Shown here piece by piece: positions 43,095 through 55,169 of a stretch of DNA of 59,405 bases (its first letter is position 1; each line of letters starts with the position of its first letter). The stretch is from assembly GCF_022376445.1 (NCBI RefSeq), contig NW_025955199.1, forward strand, positions 1-59,405, read 5' to 3'. Origin of the DNA: Fomitopsis serialis (taxonomy: Eukaryota > Basidiomycota > Agaricomycetes > Polyporales > Fomitopsidaceae). The translations under genes were made by a program, and so were the position numbers. The notes beneath the pieces are model-generated. The model saw nothing but the letters and a program-made list of their open reading frames with translations, searched no databases and was not told the origin of the DNA.

Positions 43095-46000
43095 ATGTTG
43101 CGCATCGGGGTCGACGTTGGCGGTGAGTACCGATCGGATCTCGGGCCACATGCGTTATATCCAAAAATGGAAGCCGTGCACATTTAGCGCTTCAGCAGCA
43201 CGACCACTTGTCCTTGTCTTCGGCAAGCAAAAGTCTACGGGGATTTCTGGCCCATTTTAGGATGGAGAACTCAGCTGCTACGCAAGCCTCTGTATCACCG
43301 GTGGACATTGATCCATCAGCGAGACTGCAAACTTGACAGTGGCACTCGGAGCAAGCGGCGGCGTAGCAGTTGAGTCTGTGTATCCGTCTACTCACGCACG
43401 CACGGGAGCCTGAATCGTGACGCCTACACTAGTACTTCTCATGCTGATCTTGCCCGCTTTTGTAAATGCTTCTGACCACCAAGTTCCAAATTCTGAAAGG
43501 TACAAATACGGATGGCGTGCTCATCGATTTGACACGCCTACACGAACCAAACCGCGGGGTTCTCGCGCATTTCAAGGCACCTACGACTCCAGATGTCTCT
43601 CAAGGAATCGAGAATGCTGTCCGAGAAATATTGGAGCGTGCAGACACAGCAGTGACGTCGGTCTCGTCTCTTAGCATCGGCACTACTGCTTTCATCAACG
43701 CTGTGCTCGAAGCGGATGCACGACGACTAGCGAAGGTTGCTGTCATTCGCCTGTGTGGACCGTATACGAAGCAGTGTCCGCCATTCGTCGACTTCCCGCC
43801 ACGTCTGCGTGCTCTAACAGAAGGGTATGTTGGATATGTTGACGGCGGTCTACAGAGTTCGTACCAGGTCCTCCTTCACTTGACGTGTCATATTCTCACC
43901 TCGGGCAACAGTTGATGGTCGCGAAGTCCTGCCCTTGGATGAAGATCAGGTGATAGAGCAGTGCAAGATTATTAGGGCACAAGGCCTCAAGAATGTGAGG
44001 GTTCTTTGACTTCTGTCACAAACTCCCAGGCAAGCTAGAATTTGTCAGATTGTCATATGCGGCGTATTTTCACCCCTGGATAACGATGGAAAGCAAGAGC
44101 AAACCGCTGCCGAGATCGTTCAACGCGCATTAGGAGACGGAGTTGACGTTGTCTGTTCGCGTAACGGTCAGTGCTTCCTTCTCCGCGACAGCAGTATTGT
44201 TGACAGATTCATACTTCCTACTAGTTGGACAAGTCGGCTTCCTCGAGCGCGAGAACGCGTCCATCTTGAACGCTTCAATCCTCACCTTCGCTCAAAGAAC
44301 CATTCGAGGTTTCCAGGCAGCCATGAAGGCCCTCAATCTCGCGTGCCCCCTGTTCCTCACTCAGAATGACGGCACTCTCACGACTGCGGCGTCCGCTGCA
44401 CGACTACCTATCCGCACGTTCGCGTCGGGACCTACGAACTCAATGCGAGGCGCCGCTTTTCTAGCCGGTCTTGACGAGAAGCAGACGGGACAGCAACGCA
44501 AGTCGATCATTGTTGCTGACATTGGTGGGACAACCACAGATGTGGGCGTGCTTCTGCCATCCGGCTTCCCGCGACAGGCAGCGTCTTTCATCGAAGTTGG
44601 CGGGGTGCGTACGAACTTCGCCATGGCGGATGTCCAGTCCATTGGCCTGGGTGGCGGCTCCCGTGTGAAGGTGTCTGAGACGGCTCAGGGGCGCAGCGTG
44701 ACTGTCGGTCCCGATTCCGTGGGACACTATATTACAAGGGACGCGAAGGTGTTCGGGGGAGACGTATTGACTACCACTGATGTCGTTGTCGCAAGTGGCC
44801 GTGCACAACTGGGAGAAAAAAACAACGTTACCGGTATTGACCCAGACACCGTCGAGAAGGCCAGCAAGGCAATGAAGAAACAGCTGGAGGGAATTATCGA
44901 TAAGTATGTGATCATGTGCATGTCGTGTTACGCTACTCATCACAACCGTCAAGAATGAAAACATCTCCCGAAGACATAACTGTTCTCTTAGTTGGTGGTG
45001 GCAGTATCATCGCGCCAGAGCAACTGTTTGGAGTCGGGGAAATCGTACGCCCACCTTACTTTGGAGTTGCGAACGCTGTCGGTGCGGCAATGGCCAAGGG
45101 CGAGTTGTAGTTTAATGAATGCTGCGGACAGCGCGCTGACTGAACATGTCATGCCGTTGTAGTCGCCGGAGAAATAGACACCATAGAGATATTGCAAGGT
45201 CGCGATATACACGAAGTCATCGAAGGTATCAAGGCTCAAGCGATCGAGAAGGCCATCAAAGGCGGTGCCGACCCAGGTGAGATAGATGAAACCATCAGTA
45301 TGGCGCACTGTGTTGACCTGTTGCCACACAGCGACTGTCAAGATCGTCGAGGTCGCTAACCTCCCTGTGCAATACGTGACGAACCAAGCAACAAGGATCA
45401 TCGTCAAAGCTGCGGGTGACCTGGCACCCGAAGCGGTGGCCTCCATGTCCGCGTTTGATATACAGATGGACGATCAGGACGTGGCCAACATAGAAGAGAA
45501 CGACAAGACGGTCCTCACCGATAGTATTGGGGAGGATGCAACTATAGACATTGAAACTTATACGCCTGAAGTTCGACAAGATCGCTCTTGGAGTGTATCT
45601 GAGTTGGACCTCAGTGCGTTGCCCTGTCTTTCTCTATCGCTTTACGAGCTAATGATCCTCTTCTTCAGAGTGGATCGCAGACGGCTGCGGAATATTGGGC
45701 ACAGGCGGGGGAGGCACAACATACCCACCGTACCTCATGGCTCGCCAACTCCTGCGCGACGGGAAAGAGATCATTGTTAGTATAGCCGTCTCAAAACGGA
45801 CAAGTAGTATTGACCGTTGATCAGGTCGTCGATCCGGATGACGTCGCTGAAGATACGATCTTTCTGCGCTGCATGTTTATGGTGAGTGCTGTCATGTCAT
45901 TGAGCAGTACCGTCTTGACGATGTGCTTTAGGGATCTCCTAGCGTCTCGGTGCGGTCAGATAGTTGTCATCATCTCGGAAGGCATTGACGGGGCGTCGAA

Positions 46001-47387
46001 TGTTAAGATCGAGCGTGTACAAGGAGGAAACGAAATACCCACGTCTATTCGTAGATTGATGACGTATATGAACCTGCAAGACTTCGCAGGCGTTATATCC
46101 GATGAGATTGGAGGAGGAAACGGCATACAGCCTATGCTTGTCGCCGCGGAAATGGGTAAGACAGTTCTAGACGCTGATCTCATGGGCCGCGCCTATCCCA
46201 ATGTACGCCGAGGCTACGATTCATTCTCCTTGAGAGTCCTGTAGCTGACTCAACGATGTTTCCAGATGTATCAATCGCTGCCTGGTGCATTCAATATCCC
46301 CGGTGGGCTTTGGCCTTGTGCAATATCTGACGGCGTTGGGAACACGGTGGTGAGTAGGTAATAAGGCATCCGGCAACTAGATTATCTCACCTCACTTCAC
46401 AGGTCATGCCCTCGGCAAGCACGCCCAAGATGATTGAGACTGTCCTTCGTAGTGCAACAACAGAAATGGGCTCTAGAAGCGGTGTTAGCATGGCTCCTCT
46501 GAGCCGTTTAAATTGCCAAAAATATGGTACTCAATGCGTCGCTCGAACGTCACTCATGACACTGACTCTGGTGCGAAAGGTGTTACGCGCAGTGTCTCGC
46601 AAGCGTGGCACATTGGTCGTGCAGTCGCTCTTTGCAGAAGGAGAAACGACTTGAAGGCTATACCCGCCGCAATCCTAGAATTGCAGAACGGCGCTTGCCT
46701 GTTCGTTGGTAAGATTGTGGACGTGCAAAGAGTATGTTTCTCCTTCTTCGAATCAGATTATGGGAGATACTGATGCTGATGAGCAGGAAGTACGCAAGGG
46801 TTTCACCTGGGGTCAAGTCACTATTGTGCCCTTGGTGGAGGACGAGGAAGAAGATGATGGCTCCATAAACGCGCCCGCGCCTGCGTATGGCCCGGATGAC
46901 CGCCTCATCATACCGTTCCAGAATGAGAACCTGTATGCGTACTTGGCGACCCCAGACGGACAGCAGAAGGTACGCATCCTGAACTCAGCATGTCCGTGTC
47001 TCTGAGCCTTATCCCTGTAGATGTTGGCTACTGTGCCGGACCTCATCACTGTCCTGGACTCGCAGAACGGAACAGCTCTTGGCACTCCTGTTTACCGGTG
47101 AGTCGTTGTAGTGCTGGAAGTTAACAACCACTGCTGAACGACAGAGCAAGGTATGGCTTGAGGGTGACCGTCATCGCCATGGCGGCCGATCCTAAGTGGA
47201 CCACTACCCCAGAAGGCCTGGCATGCGGCGGTCCGGCTGCCTTCGGGTATGTACTACATAAGATCACTTGACGTGTGTGTATCGACCTCATATTGCCACG
47301 TTCAACAGCTTGCACGACCTTGCCTTCAAGCCCATCGCCCAGTACAAGGAACCTGTGAGCGTCATCACCCTGTTTGCTCCTGCCTGA
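43095..47387 (+). CDS. Hydantoinase/oxoprolinase A + DUF917 fusion enzyme, paralogue 2
   Basis: It has the same architecture and intron positions as the gene at 30936-35031: MLRIGVDVGG then GTNTDGVLIDLTRLHEPNRG, SIGTTAFINAVLEADARRLA, VADIGGTTTDVGVLLPSGF, VTGIDPDTVEKASKAMKK, DGCGILGTGGGGTTYPPYLM, SDEIGGGNGIQPM, GGLWPCAISDGVGNTV, and it ends LHDLAFKPIAQYKEPVSV. All exons splice in frame, including the tiny GSPSVS exon, so it looks functional. The catalytic context is the same: ATP-dependent ring opening of a cyclic amide is likely, substrate unknown. The two proteins are clearly paralogous but differ throughout, so the duplication is old. Intron 1 is 377 nt (43123-43499) against 81 nt in paralogue 1. 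The transposon lies just upstream and may separate it from its original promoter. Confidence 0.88.
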
Positions 47388-47501
47388 TCGCCTTGCATGC
47401 GGCATCCTCACGATTATACGCCTACACAATGCTATACCTCATTCTTCGTGACGTGTACAACGTGTGATACAGATTCAGCACCAGCAGAACCTATCTCGCT
47501 A

Positions 47502-48849
47502 CTATCTCAGATTCTGTGATATCGAGGCCATAAAAGTGAGCACGTACTTCTCGTTAAACGCCCACTCCACCTCGTTCTCGCCCTCCTTCCCGTACCACTT
47601 GAACGCAGAGAGATGATCTGTCCTTGCCGATGTCTCCCAGTCCGACTCGCTCGCGGCTGCCTGCAACGTTTCGGGCAGTCCCCAGATTTCGATCTTCTGG
47701 ATGTTCTCCTTCCGCGCGAAGTGCACAAGCACCTCGAGCAAGCCAGGCAAGGTCTCCCTCGAGGCGCGCACTCGCGTCGTGACCAGGACGCGTGACGATT
47801 CACTTGAGGTGTCCAGCGTCCACGTAGCGTATGTGGGCTGTTTGTCCAGATTCGCGAAGACTTCATCGACGCCAACGACTGCGCTCGGCAGCAAGAGTAC
47901 GCCCCACGTGTCCAAAGGGAGCACAGGTGCCTCATCTGCCGTGAAGCTCATGGTGCGTTGTATAACGAAAGCGCCGACGCCTTTGTTTGGTAAGAACGAG
48001 AACGCAGTGCGGTCTGAGGATTTGGCTGCTTCCGATATATGCGCTCTCATGAATGGCACGTCCAGTGACCACACGTGCTTCGCATCGTCTTCAGAGAGCC
48101 ATATGTGAGGCGAAGTAGGTCCCGTTGTCGTACTGCTGGGTGCTTTGTCTGCGTACCAGGACGTCTCCACAGCGCCGCTCGCTAGCCATCCGCCTCCTGG
48201 CTCAGCAGTCGGACCGCAAGATTGGTAAAATTCCTTCCCGACGTCGCTGTATAACACGGAGAACTGCGCGCTCTGCAGACCCAGTCCCTCAGGGACTTCT
48301 GGCGGGGAACCGCAGCCGTCAGGAAACCCGGGAAGAACTGAGCGAGGAGCCACGACCCAGTGGAGAAGGCGCATCATGTGCTGAGCGTAGCCCTTCTTGC
48401 GTTTCTCTGTTGGAGTGAACACTGATGCTATGGCGTAGGCAGTCACTTGCTTCGCGCCGGATGGATCTGAAGGATGCGCCACGACCGCTGTTCTGCGAAA
48501 GCTGCGACCTATCTCATTGAAATTCAGTTGCGAACCCTTGGGGAATGACTTACGTCTCACATGAGCACATGAAGTCCAGCGTGGTGGGATTTGCCCTGGG
48601 AGCCAGCACCCTGTGAGGTCGTCAACACATTAACGCCTGCGCGATCGAAGGCAATATGACTTACCATGTAATGAACTTATTGTCCGAGGCATGCTCGTGC
48701 CCGTCCATTAGTTGATCCCGGAGGAGGTACTCCTCGATGCTGAGTTTTCTGCACCATTGGGGAGCATGACGTCTGCGCGATTCGAGCACCTGATCGGGTG
48801 TCGCAGGGAACAACGACAATTCAGACAGAGGTACGAAAGTCGTCGCCAT
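47502..48849 (-). CDS. LYC1: LYC1-like N-acetyltransferase
   Basis: Three exons. The first is MATTFVPLSELSLFPATPDQ and continues QVLESRRRHAPQWCRKLSIE to FITW, spliced near 48666. A short middle exon encodes VLAPRANPTTLDFMCS, and the last exon contains SFRRTAVVAHP, KKGYAQHMMRLLHWVVAP (GNAT acetyl-CoA loop region), SVLYSDVGKEFYQSCG and EVEWAFNEKYVLTF. Total is about 420 residues, as in fungal LYC1 (lysine N6-acetyltransferase of lysine catabolism in Yarrowia). The conserved C-terminal LYC1 domain is recognisable. Substrate by homology only. I chose the Met at 48849 over the in-frame Met at 48921 because the family starts near it. The second intron could instead use the donor six bases downstream, but only the chosen one yields CSCRSFRRT. 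Confidence 0.78.
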
Positions 48850-49302
48850 CCGAGCGACCTTGTGGTGAATACGAGATGAAGGTCCTGTGTTCCCCTTCCA
48901 GCCTTGGGCGTGTGTAATCATTATCGATGGCTATTGTATTGGCCCGGGATGTGACTCACCTTGTTGACGACGTTGTCGGCGGGCGTCAGGACTCAGGATC
49001 TGTGATCCTACTCTGGTAGAAGTCCTCCTACAACAGAGTCGTATGTGCACTAACAATCAGCTGCAGGTCATGGAGATGGGACTCAAGGAGACCGACCGGG
49101 CATTGCCGACGATTACTACGTCTGCCTTATTTGGCATCGCACTATGACTTCATCACACGGTCTCCGCCAGCGGCCATGGCGTTGGTGACAGCAGCGCCAT
49201 CAGTGCCAGCTTGAACAGTGGCCTTGGCAGACAATGGATACCTCCGTTCCTCCATGTGCATGACCCTAAAGAGTCCCTGTACACCCTCTCACACTCACGG
49301 CC
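48850..49302. promoter_or_regulatory. Divergent intergenic region of LYC1-like and PTEN genes
   Basis: 453 bp between two divergent start codons must contain both promoters. A CT-rich tract (CACCCTCTCACACTCACGG) lies immediately before the PTEN ATG, as is common in fungal core promoters. Confidence 0.45.
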
Positions 49303-51429
49303 ATGACAGACTTCATTCGTCGTCTTGTCTCCCTCGACAAGGCTAGATATAAGGACGATGAACTGGACATTGACCTCGGTGAGTCGATTTCAGGTTATTG
49401 GGGTTGCAACCATGTCGGGCTAAACACCGTGAACCTCTCAGACCTTGTCTACATCACCGAGCAAGTGATTGTGATGGGGTACCCTGCATCCGGGTTGGAA
49501 GCGTTGTATCGCAACCGACGCGAGGATGCCAAACGTTTCCTGGAGCATCGTCACGGCAAGAACTTCTGGGTGTTCAATTTCTGCCCAGTGGCAGAGAACT
49601 GCTACCCTGCCAGTATTTTTGATGGCAGAGTTAGCAGATACCCGTTTCCTGACCACCAGTACGTGCAGTCCTTGATCTCTCAATGGATAATTCAAAACAG
49701 GTCGGCGCAGCGCTCCACCGCTGGCGATCCTTCCATTAGTCGCCCGCGAGATACGAGCATGGTTAGAGCCTTCCAAAGAGCGAGTCGCGGTCCTGCACTG
49801 CAAAGGTGAGGTCCTCATCACACATATCTCTGCTGGAAGCTGAGTGAACCGCTCTTCAATAAGCTGGCAAGGGACGATCAGGTACCATGGCGTGCGCGTA
49901 CCTCCTCACATCCGACCAAGCACCCAGTCCCCAAACGGTCAAGCGAAGTCAGACAGCGAAGGATGAAGCGACCGCACGCGCACAGCAGATCATGAACTCA
50001 ATGCCTTCGGATGACAACTCACAAGATGTCCCTCCTCAGACCGAGCCTGGAACGCCCGTACCTCCCGACATGACCGACGATGAAGGGATGAATGCCATGC
50101 AGCAGCAAGGTTCTCAAGGCGACCACGCCGAGAATCTCACACGAGTCCTTGAACTGCACACATCGAAACGGATGAGGCGCCCCACTTCGCCCTCCCAGCA
50201 GACGAAACAAGGTGTCAGCATCCCGAGCCAGCGCAGGTGGCTATACTATTGGTCTCTTGTCATCTCACACCAAGCTCCGCCGGGCTTCTGGTCAAAGGAG
50301 TCTGGAGTCCTGAAGCGCCCCCCGCCGAAAATCCGCCTCACACAGGTCGCGATTCGTATGCGCGAGCTGTCTGGTGTGAAGGTGAACCTGATGCGCGCTG
50401 CCAACGCGCTCCTCGAACGCACGAGCTATGCCAAAGCGCCCAAGGGCGAAATTGCGACGGCGTCGCGGGCAGGCGGGCGCATATGGGTGTCGCTCGCGCG
50501 GTACGACGATGACCTAACTGAGACGCTGGAACGGTGGGAGCGGCAGACGCGCGACGACGGCGGGAACATGGGGCGACGCAAGCCGGGAAGCGAGAGAGTG
50601 GGGGACGAGGCGCTCTCGAGCGTCTTCGAGGATGAAATATGGGACAAGGGCAAGATGGTCAGGCCGTTCGCGCGCCTGGGGGTGGTGCGGGAGGAAGACT
50701 ACCGGAAAGAGGACACTCAGACGGTGAGCCAGGCCTCGTTGCGCCTACTTACTGACATAGTGGCGTCGTTGATGGATGAGCGCTGATGCTGACACTATAC
50801 CAGGATGGAAAAGTGGTGACGCGGGTCCTCAAGCCTTTGACAGATGACAAGTGGGGCAAACTCAGGGAGACGATAAGGCAGCATGCGGAGAGGGAAGTGC
50901 AAGAACAAGACGAGAAAGCGCTACCGGACGGAGCGAGCGATGAGCACGTCGAGTCGGAGAGCACGTCCATCAACGACGTTACCCAGACGTTGAAAGACGA
51001 TCTAGGCGTCGTGCTAAATGCTGATCGGGAGGTGCGCGTCAAGGTCTACATGGGTCAGGTATGTCAGCTGCGCTCTCTGTCACAGGAAACAACATCAACT
51101 AACCCGCGTCAGGTCTTCCTGGGCTGGTTCTGGTTTATCCCCACCTTCCACATGCCACACCCCGTACTCCGGCCGGCCAGAGCTCAACGCTGGTCCTGAC
51201 GCGGAAGGAACTCGACTTTCCCATCGGAATAGGGGCCAACATCATCGACGTGACAGTTTCGATGGATTGGGTGCCTGAAAAGGCAGACGTGCTCGATCCG
51301 CCGTCACGCGAGGGCAGCCTGGCGTCCCGCCAGGGACGTGGAGAGCCTGCGGTGTTAGCTTCGTCGCTGCAGGCTGTGAGCGACCCCATTGCGGGCGTAG
51401 TGGACACCAAGCAAGCGGCGGAGGACTAG
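49303..51429 (+). CDS. TEP1: PTEN-type phosphoinositide 3-phosphatase
   Basis: Exons 49303-49378, 49442-49658, 49711-49805, 49864-50723, 50804-51058, 51113-51163 and 51181-51429 give 600 residues. The N-terminus MTDFIRRLVSLDKARYKDDE resembles the PIP2-binding motif of PTEN. The phosphatase domain has VIVMGYPASGLEALYRN, FWVFNFCPVAENCYP, RYPFPDHHAPPLAILP and the active-site loop VLHCKAGKGRSGTMACAYLL (Cys128, Arg134). A disordered insert (about 150-225) is followed by the C2 domain (IWVSLARYDD, GWFWFIPTFHMP, LVLTRKELDFPIGIGAN, IIDVTVSMDW). It should remove the 3-phosphate of PI(3,4,5)P3 at the plasma membrane. A break after FHMPHP is bridged only if 17 nt (51164-51180, GT...AG) are removed; otherwise the frame stops at 51199. 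Confidence 0.9.
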
Positions 51430-52808
51430 ATCATATCACCGACTGTGGAAATCTACGTACACTCAAGAATTTTCCATACCGATGGAGAGTCGGAATGAGG
51501 GGTTGCTGGATCCGATACGTATGTCAATACAGCGGCAGGAAGGCCAACAAGCACAGCTCATTAATGCGGCCGGGGTTTGTGCGGTCAAACCTTGTCACAT
51601 AAGCTCACTCGAAGTTCGAAGTCAGGGGAACCCACCTGGCTTCCAATCCGGTCAACGGGCCCACACTGCCTAAGGTGCACGAGGATGTTGGCAGTCAGAC
51701 ATTTACGATGTCAGCGGAGTTGGTGGCCGTCGACTGAATCACTCTACTCACCGCGCACGCCCAGCGACGTCGGCCCGAAGACAGCGGCTTGCGTTGGTTC
51801 CGCTTGAGTACAAAGCCTGAGAGTAAGAAGAGACACTATGAGAACTCCAACCCAGGCTCATGCTACTGCCGGCTTCATCTCCGAAGGAGAATGGGGCTGG
51901 GCCGAATAGACAGAACAGACATGGGGAAGGGGGACGAAAGGTGGCTGAAGCACACGGTACTTTTGTTGCATTGACACTGGCACGTACTCTCCTGGCGTCA
52001 TCCGATGATTTTCCAAACCTCTTTCTGCTGCCCTGCCAGAGTATAATTAATAGGTACGATCAAGACATTCCCACAATCCGGAAGCATCGGCAGTTATGCT
52101 CAGATGCTTCGGAACGGACTCATCGAAGAAGGAGGAAGCCAGCGGAGAAAAGGTACTTACGACTGTTGGGCCGTTCAGGCTCGTTCAGGTGATTCTGACT
52201 GCTTCTCGATAAGTGTCGTGGAGGCACGTCCCGTCGACGTCTCGGCCTGGTATCGATACTGAGCAGGCGTCATTGGGGTGATACATACGGACGGCGTCGG
52301 TCGGCAAGCTGAGGACGATGGTCGCACGCGCTGCCCAATCTCTGTGAGCTTCGAAGTTGATGTGATGAAACTCGACTATACCTTTCCTTGCATATGTACC
52401 AGCTCCGGAGACATCTGGAGGCCCGTCAGATTGGCATGGGATGCCCCAAGCTAGCCCATATGTGTATCTTGGCACGTCGCGGCCAATAGACTCGGCGGTC
52501 AGCGGGTTCCCTTTACTGAACGCCCCGGGCTGTGCGCTGGCCGGAAGCAAGGCAGGTTAGAACTTATAGAACCAGATTCGCGCTGTGATCCTGTGATTGG
52601 GGAAGCGCTCTGGCCTGCAGCCGATGCGCGATCGCCACCGTGACGGTCTTCGTGGGCCCGCTACACCGGACTCGTCCCGAAAGCTCGCAATTTCCCAGGT
52701 CGCTTGTCATTGTCCCCCGTTGTCCCCTATCGTGTCCTTTCTTCCGTACCCTCGTCGAGACCGGTATGCCTCACCGTGCCTCCCGGTGAGCGCACATCTA
52801 CCTCTGGC
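51430..52808. other. 1.4-kb stretch with no supported gene
   Basis: The longest frame (121 aa, minus strand, 52185-52550) has no recognisable domain. No repeats or RNA seen. The right end must hold the promoter of the next gene. Confidence 0.45.
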
Positions 52809-54765
52809 ATGATCTCGTACGCGTTGAAGGCTGCATGGTTCGCTCTTTCTCTCTCGGGTGCGTAGCAGTCTCCTTTCTGGCAGCGGTCGCTCCGTGGCAT
52901 GAGAACTCATGCCCTCCCAGGTCTTCTTACTAGTTTGGTGGTCCTACGTTACTCTGTCGTCGCTCTGGGGGGACACTGGATACCCGTCACGTACGCCATC
53001 GCCAATACGGCGATGCAGGTAGTATTCTGCTTGGGTATGTCATGCATCCGCCAACATATAGACCACCAGCTGAATCTATACAGGCATGATATGGAAGATG
53101 AATCCGTACGCAATGCCGTCTGGGTTCTGTAGACGTGAGCTTCATTACTTTCCTGCCTGAATAATACGTACTGACCACCATGTACCCTCACACAGTGCAG
53201 GCCGCACTTGTTACCCTCTCATGGTTCGCTATGACCGGCCTGTGCGCCATCATGACAGTCTCTACGTCATTGTCGATCGTGCGTTCCCGAGGAAAGCTAA
53301 GCGTGGCGGATTGTGAGTGGCATACTGACCCACCTATTCACGGTGTGCTCATGAGCACGCAGCCAACGTTCCCTGGAGTGGCACCCTGTGTCTATGCCTG
53401 TGATGGTCGGTTGCTTGGCGATATTCTTTACTTTATGCCTTGTTGTCTCGCTCAAGCTACACGCAATCGAGGGGGCCGACGGCTTACAGTGTGATGTCGC
53501 TCACCACGAATGGTACGTATATCACTGCGTGATCGACCTTCGAAATCTTGGATGGCTGACTGCCCCTAGGGTCCGTCTTCTGGGTTATGCCGGTATACCC
53601 CTTCTGTTTGCAATACCCTCCCTAGTGCTTGCTTGTGCCTCTGTCGTCCTGCTGCTGTCTAGTCGACAACAATCTACTCATCCCCCAACCAGTTACCAAA
53701 CCTCCCAGGCCGACGCCTTCACCGCAGTCCCTGTGCGCCGCTTGCAGTCAGCGAAGCGGATCTCGACGCGGTCCTCCGAGCGAGACACCCCCATTGAGCC
53801 CGAGCTCCGGACTCCCGCTACGGCCGTCTTCGACCCAGACGTGCACGAGATCCCGAGGACCACGTCGACCACCCCGACGGCGAACACATGATATACATTG
53901 TGCCGTCCCGGACACCGTCCGACCATGGACGGACGAGCGTCGGCCGCGCGCCCATCAGCCCTATCGTAGCGCGCCACAGCCGACACTACCACCTGCCGTT
54001 CTCCTGGAAATCGGGCTCGGGGTCGAACCTTTCGCTGGGGCAGACGTCCGCAGATGCACGCCCGAGCAGGTCAACGAAGTCGCCCTCGCCGATGTCCTTC
54101 CTGCCGCACATGTCGTCGAGCAGTGCGCGGACGAGCCCGGAGAACATGCACGTGTGCCCGACGCTCATGTACGGCCAGCCGTCGTCGCCGACCTTCCTGA
54201 CGAACCTCGGCGACGACTCCGTGAACGGCCATTCGGACGGCGGCGTGTTCTGGGACGAGGAGACGGGCGCGTTCGTGTACGACGGCGAGGACGACGACGA
54301 CGAGACGACGAGCGGGTCGATGCGCTGGGCCCGCCCGTCCGTCGCGTCCGACTCGACGAAGTCGCCGGAGCTCGAGTTCGCGCGGGGTCCCGGCGCAGGG
54401 GAAGGCCCGACGATGTACACCTGTAGGTCCCCGTTTGGCCATCTCGGTATCGCGCGCATGGCTGATGAGACCCCCGCGCTGTCTCCACTTGACGTACAGA
54501 CCCCAAGCGGCCGTCGTCTTCGGACGTGGCGGTGTCAACGCCCGCGTGGCGCAGTGCAGACGTGTGGCGGACACTCTTCTTCGAGACTTTCCTGTCGTTC
54601 GCCCAGATAGCCGGCGCAATTACCTCGCTGAGCGATGTCTTCTCCGGGCGCGGTCCGCCCACGCCTTTCGGCTCGCAGCACGTCGCCTTCCTGCTCTTTG
54701 CATGGGCGCCGACAATAGCGTTCGGCGTGCTCCCGTGGCGGCGGCTCATGTCGCTCATCCACTGA
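52809..54765 (+). CDS. Predicted seven-helix membrane protein
   Basis: At least seven exons. MISYALKAAWFALSLSG joins LLTSLVVLRYSVVAL, then PVTYAIANTAMQVVFCLG, MIWKMNPYAMPSGFCR, LQAALVTLSWFAMTGLCAIM, EWHPVSMPVMVGCLAIFFTL, and WVRLLGYAGIPLLFAIPSLV. A 250-residue Ser/Pro/Asp-rich loop follows, and then TLFFETFLSFAQIAGAITSL and VAFLLFAWAPTIAFGVLPW end it. That makes seven hydrophobic segments, with the last two separated by the large loop. I recall similar uncharacterised proteins in Agaricomycetes; a receptor-like role is possible but unproven. The junction near 53888 is uncertain: the upstream frame stops at 53891 and the next frame begins at 53888, needing an unusual intron or a frameshift. 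The acceptor before EWHPV (a CATGAG site) is also unusual. Confidence 0.6.
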
Positions 54766-55169
54766 CGGTTCTTTGGGTATTTAAGTAGATCTCGAAGTCG
54801 ACTCCAGAGTGTCACCATCGTTCCTTCGGTCGGCAGTGCGTCATCTGTATTCGTAGTCAGTCGTATTCATAGTCAGTCGTTACTTGCTGCTTGTGCTATC
54901 CAATAGGCCGTATCCTAGGGTCCATAATGCTGTCTACACATGTTTGCTTGCGGGCTCCACCAAGAGCCTATATCCCAGCTGCGTAATCTCTATGCATACC
55001 CTCGCTCCAATGTACTTGTACTTGTGTTGATTGCAATCACTCCTCTGGGCTGTGGAGATTTCTATGCAGCATCTATTGCATTCACTCGTTGAATTTGTTG
55101 AACAGAGCGCAAGAAAGGTGGCGAAGTCTGTAGAGCACAAGAAACACACTATCCGAAAGAACGGCTCAA
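54766..55169. other. Intergenic between convergent genes
   Basis: 404 bp between the stop of the membrane-protein gene and the 3' end of the CBS gene. No gene. A small duplicated AGTCGTATTCATAGTCAGTCG-like word is present near 54855-54885. Confidence 0.5.

Noticed and set aside
53629..54426. 265-residue Arg-rich frame overlapping the membrane protein
   Set aside because: Shadow of the acidic, Ser-rich loop in the true frame.
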